Shown: positions 1-8,029, numbered from the stretch's first letter. The stretch: DNA of 14,234 bases from Flavobacteriaceae bacterium (GCA_031273305.1 JAISSC010000187.1:1-14234), one strand, 5' to 3'. Translations and numbers: made by a program. The notes: generated by a model from the sequence alone, not told the origin.

Positions 1-74
1 TGGGCGTCTCTGTGCGTTATCATTGTGCAATCATTGTGCAATTGGGGGAGACGCCCAAATTGGGACGTCTCTAC
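1..74. repeat. Palindromic intergenic element, copy 1 (left arm cut by window edge)
   Basis: This is the right-hand 74 bases of an element seen whole at 2495-2585; the two differ at 3 of 74 shared positions. It holds an inner inverted repeat (GGGCGTCTC near base 2 and GAGACGCCC at 48-56), a loop with two tandem copies of the 11-mer ATCATTGTGCA (19-29 and 30-40), and the outer arm GGGACGTCTCTAC at 62-74, whose partner lies left of the window. It has no coding capacity. It resembles the non-autonomous hairpin repeats common between genes in this phylum; its mobility is inferred, not shown. Confidence 0.8.
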
Positions 75-325
75 ATCATACTTCCTTATAATGGTATGAT
101 ATTGCTCATCTTTAGCTCATAATATCAGATTGCAACATACTGTTTACCAATATATTACATCATTGTCTCCCTCCTTGCAAACACAGAAACGCAGTTTTTT
201 ATCTGTTCATTTTGTAATAAATGGTATTTCCACATTGCCTTATTGTAAATTTTGTCGTACATTTACATGGTAATTTTATATACTATAATCTTACATTTAA
301 TCACCTAACATAAAACTTTAAGATC
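75..325. other. AT-rich upstream region of the FISUMP gene
   Basis: I see no gene here. It contains two small inverted repeats (ATCATAC 75-81 with GTATGAT 94-100; GATATT 98-103 with AATATC 121-126). The promoter candidates are only weak: TTG at 235-237 followed after 20 bases by TACATTTA at 258-265, and a TATAAT-like hexamer at 284-289. Any promoter for the downstream surface protein should lie here, but neither candidate is a good match to the Bacteroidota consensus. Confidence 0.4.
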
Positions 326-418
326 ATGAAACGATTCTACATATTTCTTCACAACTTCGGTCGGATAGCGCAACTATTTGACTATAAGCAATTTACCCCC
401 CCCCCATACATAAAATAA
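326..418 (+). other. 5' start and leader of the FISUMP gene, frame-broken at the poly-C tract
   Basis: The ATG at 326 opens a frame that reads MKRFYIFLHNFGRIAQ, continues to residue 24 (Thr) at the C run, then hits TAA at 416-418 after 30 codons. With one extra C, or two fewer, the frame instead continues through IHKIISGSIYLALV into the main body that starts at 445. That junction creates a Lys followed by a hydrophobic stretch and then TEA before Gln, a plausible signal peptide. This is therefore the probable true 5' end of the gene at 445-2469, separated from it by a one-base frame difference, and not an independent 30-residue gene. Confidence 0.7.
396..405 (+). repeat. Poly-C tract of ten, candidate phase-variation switch
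   Basis: Ten consecutive C lie inside the 5' coding end, 70 bases after the ATG at 326. The upstream frame (start codon) and the downstream frame (signal-peptide core and 674 residues of body) are offset by exactly one base across this run. Slipped-strand mispairing at runs of eight or more G/C is a known ON/OFF switch for bacterial surface genes. Assembly or sequencing error in a homopolymer would look the same, so reads must be checked. Confidence 0.7.
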
Positions 419-444
419 TATCCGGCAGTATTTATCTTGCCCTT

Positions 445-2469
445 GTGGCAATAACGCTCGGAATTTCCCGCACAGAGGCACAGGTAACTATCGGTGGCGA
501 TGAAGCTCCGGCGGCAGGCTCGGTACTAAGCCTTAATTCCACCATGAAGGGCGGTTTTATACTCTCGAATGTGGAATTGATAGACTTATATGAGATTCCC
601 GAAGAGTTTCCGGGTATGTACGGTTTGGAAGGGCAGGCTCTGATTGATGCCAAAGCAGCTTTTAGAGGTGCATTGGTTTACAACATCGGAGAAGCCAGTT
701 ACAACTTACCGGGTGTCTACGTATGGGACGGTAAGAAATGGAATGCATCCCTCACTGTTACTAATGCCAACGATCCCCTTGCCAGACCACTTATCCTGCC
801 GATTTCCTGCCCTGATTGCGGAGATGGAGCCTTATTTAAAGTGAAAGAGGTCTACCCCGATCTGGCAGATACCGAAAAGTTTGTGTGGAACATTATCTCC
901 ATAAATCCGCCGAATGCTGCCGTAACAGGAACGGTTTCCGGAGACAAAGACAGCCAATTCTTTGTGCCTTACGATGGCACTGAACGGACTTACGTGGTTA
1001 CAGTTACCGCCATATCGAATAACGATGAACGTGACAATTCGGATGCCTCTGCTCCTGCCACCGCTACCGGCAAACTGGAAGATAGACACGGCTTCTGGCT
1101 TAGTGGCGAAGTGTTCTACGATATTTATGCTACACAGTATCAGACTCAAACGTTGCGGTATGGTACGGATAACCAACGTGATACAGACGACAATAAACTA
1201 ACAGCCGGCACATTAGAGCGAACCTATACCATTGACCGTACCACATCCGATAATACCGGTGTTCTTACCTACACCTGGAGCGTGAACGACCCGGATGGTA
1301 TTTTGGATAATTTTACGTCCTCCATAAATAATAATACCGGTACTCTAACCATTAAATTCAAACCATCTGTACTGAACGACCCGCGTATTGCGGGCAACCC
1401 CGATGCAGCCCTGTCCGTTACTCTGACATGCGTGGCAAAGATTACGGGCGGCAATTGTAATGCCGAATACGTACTGACCAAACTTATTGAGGTGCGCGAC
1501 CGCACCACCGGCTGCACACTGCCATCTACCTTAACTACGCCAGATTACAAAGGCACAAACGACACCGACGGACACGGTTATATTACTTTCCAATGCCATA
1601 ATCTTGGTGCTGAGCCTATGCGTATCTCCGAGCAACTCGACTATATGACCAATCCCAACCTCAATAACAAATGGCTAAGAACAGGGGGGTCAATATCTAA
1701 CATTTACACCCAAAATAGCCGCGTTTACGGCGACTTGTACCAGTGGGGACGTCAGAAAGACAATCACCAGTTGCGGAATGCTTCAACAGTTCAAGGAGCT
1801 GTAGCCACTACATCGTTAAATAATAAAGGACAAGTGTTAGAAGGAGAAACTGCTTACGGTAATTTTATAAGACCTAACGTATCATCTCCTCATTATGAGT
1901 ATGACTGGATTAAAACGGACAGTTACAATGCCAATTACAACTCCACTACCGAAATGTTCCCTGCCCGTTGGGACGGCGTTGGAGCAAACAACTCTTCCCC
2001 TGTCAGTCCTGTAAAGGTAACAGACAATGACCCATGCCCCAACGGCTGGCGAATGCCTACCGGAGATGAGTGGAGCAGCATTGTCAACGGCGGTGCCAAT
2101 AACGTGGTGATTGATGATAACGGTAAAGAATTTACATACAATAAATGGTTGCCGGTTATCCCTACTGTAAGCCATTCCATTGGCAATAATAATGATACTT
2201 GGGGTAGTCCGGATACCCCCGGCGGTCATCTTATTTATAAAATAGGCGGCGACCCCGATGCTCCCTCACTGTTTCTGCCCGCAGCAGGCTATAAATACTT
2301 TACTGGTGGTAACGTTGACCTTTCAGGCAAACAAGGTTTCTACTGGAGCAGTACGGTGATGGGGGGAGGTACGAATATGATTATGCTTCAAAGGCAAGGC
2401 TTGACTAATAACTACTCTCCCGCCCTCCGATCCCACGCTTATAGCGTTCGTTGTGTGGCGGAGCATTGA
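445..2469 (+). CDS. Secreted FISUMP-domain surface protein, probably phase-variable and OFF as sequenced
   Basis: The listed frame begins at GTG 445, but that codon lies inside a likely signal-peptide core, so the real start is probably ATG 326 once the C tract is in phase (714 residues with 11 C). The mature part starts near TEAQVTIGGDEAPAAG, a common opening of Bacteroidota exported proteins. Residues ~110-370 (counted from 445) look like beta-rich, Ig-like segments, for example TYTWSVNDPDG. From ~375 to the end is a FISUMP domain (Fibrobacter succinogenes major paralogous domain): QCHNLGAEPM, then DPCPNGWRMPTGDEW near residue 525, YWSSTVMGGG near 633, and a closing SVRCVAEH. The biochemical role of this domain is unknown; such proteins are usually cell-surface. 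The gene is visibly richer in G and C than the genes to its right and is flanked by direct copies of a palindromic element, which suggests acquisition or a cassette. There is no transposase nearby. Confidence 0.85.
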   Translation: MAITLGISRTEAQVTIGGDEAPAAGSVLSLNSTMKGGFILSNVELIDLYEIPEEFPGMYGLEGQALIDAKAAFRGALVYNIGEASYNLPGVYVWDGKKWNASLTVTNANDPLARPLILPISCPDCGDGALFKVKEVYPDLADTEKFVWNIISINPPNAAVTGTVSGDKDSQFFVPYDGTERTYVVTVTAISNNDERDNSDASAPATATGKLEDRHGFWLSGEVFYDIYATQYQTQTLRYGTDNQRDTDDNKLTAGTLERTYTIDRTTSDNTGVLTYTWSVNDPDGILDNFTSSINNNTGTLTIKFKPSVLNDPRIAGNPDAALSVTLTCVAKITGGNCNAEYVLTKLIEVRDRTTGCTLPSTLTTPDYKGTNDTDGHGYITFQCHNLGAEPMRISEQLDYMTNPNLNNKWLRTGGSISNIYTQNSRVYGDLYQWGRQKDNHQLRNASTVQGAVATTSLNNKGQVLEGETAYGNFIRPNVSSPHYEYDWIKTDSYNANYNSTTEMFPARWDGVGANNSSPVSPVKVTDNDPCPNGWRMPTGDEWSSIVNGGANNVVIDDNGKEFTYNKWLPVIPTVSHSIGNNNDTWGSPDTPGGHLIYKIGGDPDAPSLFLPAAGYKYFTGGNVDLSGKQGFYWSSTVMGGGTNMIMLQRQGLTNNYSPALRSHAYSVRCVAEH

Positions 2470-2494
2470 TTTAATTAATTAAACAAATAAAACA

Positions 2495-2585
2495 GTAGAG
2501 ACGTCCCAATTCGGGCGTCTCTGTGTGTTATCATTGTGCAATCATTGTGCAATTGGGGGAGACGCCCAAATTGGAACGTCTCTAC
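2495..2585. repeat. 91-base palindromic intergenic element, copy 2 (complete)
   Basis: The ends are 17-base inverted repeats (GTAGAGACGTCCCAATT against the complement of AATTGGAACGTCTCTAC, one mismatch), continued by a second inner pair (GGGCGTCTC and GAGACGCCC). Together they form a stem of ~27 pairs with two mismatches. The loop carries two tandem ATCATTGTGCA units (2530-2540, 2541-2551). It lies between convergent genes (the FISUMP gene and the response regulator). Read on the minus strand, the stem is followed by a T-rich stretch, so it could also end the response-regulator transcript. It is in the same orientation as copy 1. Confidence 0.85.
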
Positions 2586-2613
2586 GTCATGCCTACTCAA
2601 CCCACAGGTTAAA

Positions 2614-3318
2614 TTAATTTTTCACAAGTAAACGAAATCCTTCTCCGTGAATATTAACTATTTCAATATTTTCATTATCCTTCAATAATTTTCTTATTTT
2701 GGCAATATAAACATCCATACTCCTAGATGTGAAATAATTGTCATTATGCCATATTTTAGTGAGGGCTTCTTCTCTTGGCATCAGGTCGTTTTTATACTTG
2801 CACAGGAGCTTAAGGAGTTCATTTTCCTTAGGCGATAATTTATACATTTTATCATTTACCTCCAGTTGTCTCAATTTGGTATTGAACTTAAAATTGGAAA
2901 TTTCATAAATTTCTTTGTCTTCATCGTCACTTCCGGCATTGCTCATTGAGTTTCTTTGTAAGACGGCATTTATCTTATAAAGCAATACCTCAGAATCAAA
3001 AGGTTTGGTAATGTAGTCGTTAGCACCTAATTTATATCCGGTTAAAATGTCTTCCCGCATGTTTTTAGCTGTTAAGAATATAATAGGAACCTCCGGATTA
3101 AGGTCTATAATTTCTTTAGCAAGTGTAAATCCGTCTTTTTTAGGCATCATAACATCGGAAAGACAAATATCAAAAGTACTTGATTTGAATTTCTCCAAAC
3201 CATCTTCTCCATCTATGGCGAGTGTCACATCATAATCATTCAGCGTGAGATAATCTTTTAAGACGGCTCCGAAACTCGGATCATCTTCTATTAATAACAA
3301 TTTTACTTTTTTATCCAT
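2614..3318 (-). CDS. rprY: OmpR-family response regulator, RprY type
   Basis: The protein is 234 residues, the usual length for the family. The receiver domain (1-~120) has the acidic pair D12/D13, phospho-acceptor D55 in LSDVMMPKKDG, T83 in FLTAK, and K105 in ITKPF. The C-terminal winged-helix DNA-binding domain spans ~137-234, with the recognition region in SRSMDVYIAKIRKLL. It should bind DNA once phosphorylated by the kinase encoded just upstream, whose 3' end overlaps this start by 8 bases, implying translational coupling. Its sequence, length and pairing match RprY of Bacteroides and Porphyromonas; the symbol is given on that basis. Its targets cannot be told from the window. All conserved residues are intact. 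Confidence 0.9.
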   Translation of the reverse strand: MDKKVKLLLIEDDPSFGAVLKDYLTLNDYDVTLAIDGEDGLEKFKSSTFDICLSDVMMPKKDGFTLAKEIIDLNPEVPIIFLTAKNMREDILTGYKLGANDYITKPFDSEVLLYKINAVLQRNSMSNAGSDDEDKEIYEISNFKFNTKLRQLEVNDKMYKLSPKENELLKLLCKYKNDLMPREEALTKIWHNDNYFTSRSMDVYIAKIRKLLKDNENIEIVNIHGEGFRLLVKN

Positions 3319-4882
3319 GGTGTTTTTGATTTAATGGGATTCGTACAACAAAAGTGGTCCCTTTGTGTAATTTACTTACAACTTTAATACCACCATTGTG
3401 CATATTGATAATATTTTTAACATAAGCCAGTCCTAATCCGTGTCCTTTAACGTTATGTATATTCCCGGTCTCTTCTCGATAAAACTTTTCGAATATCTTT
3501 TTAATAACATTTTCGGGCATTCCTTTTCCTTTATCGGAAAATTCTATTACATAATCATTCTTATCGTTGTATGTCTTTACCGTTATCTCCGGATTATCCA
3601 GAGAGTATTTATTTGCATTGTCCAATATGTTTACAAAGGCATTTGTAAGGTGGAATCCGTCTATATTCGCCACATGCTTTTCTGCCGTATAATTCTCGGT
3701 AATGGTTCCTCCCCGCTGTTCCACCTGAACACGAACGGTTTTAACGCTGTTCTTTAGAATTTCGCGCATATCGGTCTCCTTACGGATAAGCTCAAGGGCA
3801 TTCCTTTCCAGCTTTGACATCCGTAATACCATCTCTACCTGTTTTCTCATACGTTCGTTTTCCTGCTTGATTATGGAGGTGTATAACTTCATCTTCTCAG
3901 GATCGTTCTGTACTTTTTCCCAGTTCAATGCATCGGTAGCAATATTTATGGTGGCAATGGGCGTTTTGAACTCATGCGACATATTATTTATAAAGTCCGT
4001 TTTTATCTCGGATATCTTCTTTTGCTGAGACATATAATAAATGGAGGCGATATAAATAGCGATAATAACAAGAGTAGAAGCTATTGTCACGGCGATAGCT
4101 CCGAAGATAGGATTTAACACGGAATACTGTTTAGACGGGAAATAGACCGAAAGATAATATTGAGGGTCATCCTTCCTGTCCGAAAATAAGATAACAATGT
4201 AATTTTGTTGAGACGGATTATTTTCTAAAAAATCTTCACTGTGAACTTTGGTTAATTTCAACTTATTGTTTAGAATCCCGTATTTAAATTCCGTGTCAAT
4301 ATTCTGTTTTTTAAGCTCCTGACTCACTACCGAGTCGATTAATCTCACATTTACCCTCGATTCTAAAGTCATCTGGTTGACACTTAAGCGGGCAAATTCA
4401 TCTAAAGTAAACTTAGGACTGACAAAACTATTCTCGATACTTTCTTCTATGGGTTTCAAATTCTGGTCATTAGAATCCTTTTTTATCTTTAAAACCCCCT
4501 CATCCGTCAAAAGATTGGTTATTTTCAAAGTATCTTTTTTAGAAAAAGGAATAGCCAGAGGTTTCTTGTTAACAATAGTTTTTTTATATATAATGTATTT
4601 AACTGATTGAGAATCTATTACGCTCATCGCCGTCTGGATGGTACTGGAATCCTTCTGACTGTTGATGTCCTGATAAAAATTGGTGAAAGGTTTATAAAAT
4701 TTGTTTATTTCAATGGTGTTTATCTTCAGCGCAGAACTGTTCAATGCCTTATAAACCCTTGATGAAAAGTCTTGTTCTCCGGCATCAATAGACTGTTTAA
4801 GCCAAAAAACCTGTAATCCTACAAATATAACCAGGGAAATAGTCATCAATCCGGATAAGATAGGAATAAAGCGTTTCTTCAT
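3311..4882 (-). CDS. rprX: Membrane sensor histidine kinase, RprX type
   Basis: The 523-residue protein has TM1 at ~6-28, a periplasmic sensor region ~30-256 with no domain I recognise, and TM2 at ~258-283. The DHp helix follows with phospho-acceptor H303 in NNMSHEFKTP. The HATPase domain shows the N box N418/N422 with NKY, the G1 box DKGKGM (450-455), the F box FEKFYR, and the G2 box KGHGLGLAYVKN (479-490). It should autophosphorylate H303 and transfer the phosphate to D55 of the regulator encoded downstream with an 8-base overlap. It is transcribed divergently from glnS. Length and partner fit the RprX/RprY pair of Bacteroidota; the signal sensed is unknown. Confidence 0.9.
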   Translation of the reverse strand: MKKRFIPILSGLMTISLVIFVGLQVFWLKQSIDAGEQDFSSRVYKALNSSALKINTIEINKFYKPFTNFYQDINSQKDSSTIQTAMSVIDSQSVKYIIYKKTIVNKKPLAIPFSKKDTLKITNLLTDEGVLKIKKDSNDQNLKPIEESIENSFVSPKFTLDEFARLSVNQMTLESRVNVRLIDSVVSQELKKQNIDTEFKYGILNNKLKLTKVHSEDFLENNPSQQNYIVILFSDRKDDPQYYLSVYFPSKQYSVLNPIFGAIAVTIASTLVIIAIYIASIYYMSQQKKISEIKTDFINNMSHEFKTPIATINIATDALNWEKVQNDPEKMKLYTSIIKQENERMRKQVEMVLRMSKLERNALELIRKETDMREILKNSVKTVRVQVEQRGGTITENYTAEKHVANIDGFHLTNAFVNILDNANKYSLDNPEITVKTYNDKNDYVIEFSDKGKGMPENVIKKIFEKFYREETGNIHNVKGHGLGLAYVKNIINMHNGGIKVVSKLHKGTTFVVRIPLNQKHHG

Positions 4883-4887
4883 AAGTA

Positions 4888-4895
4888 CAAAAATA
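4888..4895 (-). promoter_or_regulatory. Possible -7 box of the kinase operon
   Basis: Read on the minus strand this is TATTTTTG, a match to the Bacteroidota TAnnTTTG box, only 5 bases before the kinase ATG at 4882. Transcription would then begin at or near the start codon, giving an almost leaderless mRNA. No clear TTG lies at the expected distance upstream, so this call is weak. Confidence 0.35.
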
Positions 4896-5006
4896 GCTAA
4901 TTTAAAAACGAAAACAGGGATAATTTTATTTTTTAAATTATAAATATCTTTTTATCTGCCGAAATTTATTTAGAATATAAAGCATTTGCTAAATCAAAAT
5001 TTTAAG

Positions 5007-5039
5007 TTGCGAATTTATTTGAAAAATAACGTAAATTTG
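5007..5039 (+). promoter_or_regulatory. Bacteroidota-type promoter of glnS
   Basis: TTG at 5007-5009 is followed after 22 bases by a perfect TAnnTTTG box, TAAATTTG at 5032-5039. The predicted transcript starts near 5046, about 15 bases before the ATG at 5061. This placement also argues against the longer frame opening at TTG 4986, because the promoter would lie inside it. Confidence 0.6.
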
Positions 5040-5060
5040 TCTGCCAATACATATTATTTT

Positions 5061-6740
5061 ATGCACGAAGAAGAGAAAAGACCGGTAAATTTTTTAGAAC
5101 AGATCATAGAAGAAGATTTAGCAAACGGATTTCCGAAAAATAAGTTGAGATTTAGATTTCCTCCCGAACCTAATGGTTATCTGCACATAGGACATACCAA
5201 AGCCATTTGGATAAACTTCGGATTAGGAGAAAGATACAATGCTCCGGTGAATTTACGTTTTGATGATACCAACCCGGCAAAAGAAGATCAGGAATATGTA
5301 GACGCCATCAGGAGGGATGTAGAATGGTTGGGATACCATTGGGATAAAGAATGTTACGCCTCCGATTATTTTCAACGATTATATGATTGGGCTGAAAAAC
5401 TAGTCAGGGAGGGAAAAGCCTATGTGGACGACCAAACTTCGGAAGAAATCAACGAACAGAGGAGAACTCCTTTCGAGGAGGGTATTGAAAGTCCTTACAG
5501 AAACAGAACTCCGGAGGAAAATATCTCCTTATTGAGGAGGATGAGAGCCGGCGAATTTGAAGAAGGAACTCATGTGCTTCGTGCAAAAATAAATATGAAA
5601 TCTCCCAATATGAATATGAGAGACCCGGTTATGTACCGCATCTTAAAGAAACACCATCAACGTACGGGCGACGATTGGTGTATCTATCCTTTATATGACT
5701 GGACACACGGAGAATCAGATTATATAGAACAGGTCTCCCACTCCTTGTGCTCACTCGAATTTGAAAATCATCGTCCTTTATATGAATGGTTCTTAGAGCA
5801 GGTATATGAAGGAGATGTTAAAAGTAAGCAACGCGAATTTGCACGGCTGAATTTAAGCTATACCATAACCAGTAAGAGAAAATTGCTTCGACTGGTGGAG
5901 GGGAAATACGTCTCCGGATGGGATGACCCCCGTATGCCTACCGTCTCCGGAATGAGAAGAAGAGGATATACTCCGGAGGCTATCCGTGATTTTATGGACA
6001 GAGTAGGTGTTGCAAAAAGAGATAATATTATAGACGTAGCCTTATTGGAATTTACCGTTCGGGATCATTTAAATAAAATAGCACCCAGAGTAATGGCTGT
6101 TATTAACCCGGTAAAAGTAGTAATTACAAACTATCCGGAAACCAGAGAAGAAAAAGTTATCATAGAGAATAACCCCGAAGATGCCGACGCAGGAGAACGA
6201 GAAGTTCCTTTCTCAAGAGAAATTTATATAGAACGGGAAGATTTCATGGAAGAAGCCCCTAAAAAATTCTTCCGGCTAACGATCGGCGGGGAAGTACGGT
6301 TAAAAGGAGCCTATATTATTAAAGCAGAATCCGTAGAAAAAGATACGGAGGGAATAATACAAACCATTTATTGCACTTATGATGAAGAAAGCAAAAGCGG
6401 AAGCGGAACAGATGCAAGTACGAGGAAAGTAAAAGGAACGTTGCACTGGGTTTCTGTAAAACATGCGCTGCCAATAGAAGTGCGGATGTATGACCGCCTG
6501 TTTAAAGAAGAATCACCGGACACACAGGAGGGAGACTTCCTTGAGTTTCTAAATCCGGAATCTTTAAAAATTATTCAGGGTTTTTCCGAACCAGGTCTGA
6601 AAGGCACAAAAATCGGAGATAAATATCAGTTTCAAAGATTGGGATATTTTGCCGTAGACACTGACTCTACGGAAGATAAACCGGTTTTTAACAGAACCGT
6701 GACTCTAAAAGACACTTGGGCGAAAATAATTAATAAATAA
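5061..6740 (+). CDS. glnS: Glutaminyl-tRNA synthetase
   Basis: This enzyme charges tRNA-Gln with glutamine in the cytoplasm, using ATP. It is a class I synthetase of 559 residues, close to the ~554 of E. coli. The HIGH-type motif is H42-I-G-H45 in PPEPNGYLHIGHTKA, and the KMSKS-type loop is ITSKRKL. The N-terminal catalytic fold is followed by the C-terminal beta-barrel anticodon-binding region, ending in the conserved RTVTLKDTW. The frame is open back to TTG 4986, but I chose ATG 5061: similarity to the family begins right after it (FLEQIIEEDLANG) and a promoter sits at 5007-5039. The DUF2911 gene follows after 24 bases. A direct GlnRS is normal in this phylum, although many other bacteria use the transamidation route. 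Confidence 0.96.
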   Translation: MHEEEKRPVNFLEQIIEEDLANGFPKNKLRFRFPPEPNGYLHIGHTKAIWINFGLGERYNAPVNLRFDDTNPAKEDQEYVDAIRRDVEWLGYHWDKECYASDYFQRLYDWAEKLVREGKAYVDDQTSEEINEQRRTPFEEGIESPYRNRTPEENISLLRRMRAGEFEEGTHVLRAKINMKSPNMNMRDPVMYRILKKHHQRTGDDWCIYPLYDWTHGESDYIEQVSHSLCSLEFENHRPLYEWFLEQVYEGDVKSKQREFARLNLSYTITSKRKLLRLVEGKYVSGWDDPRMPTVSGMRRRGYTPEAIRDFMDRVGVAKRDNIIDVALLEFTVRDHLNKIAPRVMAVINPVKVVITNYPETREEKVIIENNPEDADAGEREVPFSREIYIEREDFMEEAPKKFFRLTIGGEVRLKGAYIIKAESVEKDTEGIIQTIYCTYDEESKSGSGTDASTRKVKGTLHWVSVKHALPIEVRMYDRLFKEESPDTQEGDFLEFLNPESLKIIQGFSEPGLKGTKIGDKYQFQRLGYFAVDTDSTEDKPVFNRTVTLKDTWAKIINK

Positions 6741-6751
6741 GATAAATAATT

Positions 6752-6759
6752 TAAATTTG
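6752..6759 (+). promoter_or_regulatory. Possible -7 box before the DUF2911 gene
   Basis: TAAATTTG is a perfect TAnnTTTG match lying 5 bases before ATG 6765. No TTG occurs at the proper distance upstream, and the overlapping GGAG at 6759-6762 could instead be read as a short ribosome-binding site. The gene may simply be read through from glnS. Confidence 0.3.
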
Positions 6760-6764
6760 GAGTA

Positions 6765-7631
6765 ATGAGAAGAATAATTTTAACCGTAATGATTATGTCT
6801 TTCTCCTTTTTTGGAGAAGCACAAACAATAAAAACTCCGGCTGCCAGCCTTAAATCTAAGGTAGAACAAATGGTAGGCCTGACGGATGTAGAGTATGTAT
6901 ATTCCCGACCTAACAAGAAAGGAAGAGTAATTTTCGGTGGACTTGTTCCTTACGGACAGATTTGGAGGACGGGAGCAAATGAAAATACCACCATCAAATT
7001 CGGAGATGATGTGGAAATTGACGGAATTACGATTCCCAAAGGAAAGTATGCCCTGTATACCATCCCTCGTGAAGATGAATGGGATATTATTCTTTATTCC
7101 GATTCTGAGAATTGGGGAGTTCCCGAAAACTGGGAGGAAAACAAGATCGTGTTAAAAACTACCGTACCTGTTAAAAAAGTGGAAGAATCAATAGAATCTT
7201 TCACCATCGGGATTAATAACCTTTCCGATAATTCCGCACAACTACAGTTTTTATGGGATCAGACACGTGTGGAAGTAAAAATTGATGTGCCAACCCAGAA
7301 AATAGCAAATGCCAGTATTGAGGGAATTTTATCAAACCCCAATGCAGATGCAAATGCTTACTATGCCTCAGCAAATTACTACTTACAGTCGGGCGGAGAT
7401 ATGAAAAAAGCACTGAACTGGATAAACAGAGCCATAGATTTAAAACAGGGTAGTTCTCCATATTGGTATTTCAGGATAAAATCCCAGATACAGGCTAAAT
7501 TGGGAGATTTAAAAGGAGCTATCGAATCTGCGGAGAAATCACTGGAAGGAGCACAAAAAGAAGGAAATAAAGATTACATTGACTTAAATACAAATGCCAT
7601 CAAGGAATGGAAAAAGATATTGAAAACCTGA
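6765..7631 (+). CDS. Exported DUF2911 protein with C-terminal TPR-like repeats
   Basis: The 288-residue protein opens with a signal peptide (MRRIILTVMIMSFSFFGEA, predicted cut before Q20). A DUF2911 domain covers ~22-165, recognisable from VEYVYSRPNKKGR, PYGQIWRTGANE, and IPKGKYALYTIP. Residues ~190-286 are helical with TPR-like periodicity (NAYYASANYYLQSGG, MKKALNWINRAIDL, DLKGAIESAEKSLEGA). DUF2911 has no known biochemical function and is common as an exported protein in Bacteroidota; TPRs usually bind other proteins. It begins 24 bases after glnS and may share its transcript. The stop codon at 7629-7631 directly adjoins a truncated CRISPR-type repeat, and no terminator separates them. Confidence 0.9.
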   Translation: MRRIILTVMIMSFSFFGEAQTIKTPAASLKSKVEQMVGLTDVEYVYSRPNKKGRVIFGGLVPYGQIWRTGANENTTIKFGDDVEIDGITIPKGKYALYTIPREDEWDIILYSDSENWGVPENWEENKIVLKTTVPVKKVEESIESFTIGINNLSDNSAQLQFLWDQTRVEVKIDVPTQKIANASIEGILSNPNADANAYYASANYYLQSGGDMKKALNWINRAIDLKQGSSPYWYFRIKSQIQAKLGDLKGAIESAEKSLEGAQKEGNKDYIDLNTNAIKEWKKILKT

Positions 7632-7968
7632 GAATTTAGTTAACTTTGGGATTAGGATTTCAACAAAAAAATTCAGGTTCTATTGCGTGAATGTGTTGTG
7701 ATGCGCTTACTTTTTCGTATTTTTATGGAATAATTCACAGTTTCACGATGTCCTACGATAAGGATTTATCGGCTGTGATTTGCTTACTTTTTCGTATTTT
7801 TATGGAATAATTCACAGTACATTATTCTTCACGTGCTTCATACAATATGCTGTGATTTGCTTACTTTTTCGTATTTTTATGGAATAATTCACAGTTGCAG
7901 AATTAAGCAACTTCTTATCATACTTGCTGTGATTTGCTTACAAAACTTTAGTTAACTTAGGTCTACTC
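7632..7968 (+). CRISPR. Short CRISPR-like array 1, mixed repeat families, four 30-base spacers
   Basis: Order: the 3' part of a B-type repeat (7632-7664); spacer 7665-7694; three A-type repeats of 47 bases (7695-7741, 7772-7818, 7849-7895) separated by spacers 7742-7771 and 7819-7848; spacer 7896-7925; then a B-like repeat from 7926 that decays after ~7968. Every spacer is 30 bases, and starts from repeat 7695 to 7926 are spaced exactly 77 bases. A-type repeats begin GYTGTGAT, continue GCTTAC, and end TTCACAGT; in the second and third the ends CTGTGA and TCACAG are complementary. Length, spacing and the GTTGTGAT-GCTT opening resemble type II-C repeats of flavobacteria. No cas gene is in the window. 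A non-CRISPR dispersed repeat is possible but would not explain the uniform spacers. Confidence 0.78.
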
Positions 7969-8008
7969 TTATTTTAAAACATAAGCCGGAAACCTATTAA
8001 TTATTTAT

Positions 8009-8016
8009 TACCTTTG
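8009..8016 (+). promoter_or_regulatory. Probable -7 box of the TPP riboswitch transcript
   Basis: TACCTTTG matches TAnnTTTG and lies about 15-20 bases before the riboswitch, so the predicted transcript start (~8023) would include the whole aptamer. I see no convincing TTG at the usual distance upstream. Confidence 0.45.
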
Positions 8017-8029
8017 CTTTGAAAGTTAT

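Noticed and set aside
832..1176. Minus-strand frame of 114 codons within the FISUMP gene (and similar ones at 1269-1517, 1882-2229)
   Set aside because: The plus strand encodes a recognisable FISUMP protein; these are shadows with no start signals.
1..2585. A composite transposon carrying the FISUMP gene
   Set aside because: There is no transposase and no target-site duplication visible; the flanking elements are short palindromes.
3440..3757. Plus-strand 105-codon frame inside the histidine kinase
   Set aside because: It is antisense to conserved HATPase codons and its product resembles no family.
4986..5060. N-terminal extension of glnS from TTG 4986
   Set aside because: The extra 25 residues are not part of the family, and a good promoter (5007-5039) lies inside the extension; ATG 5061 fits.
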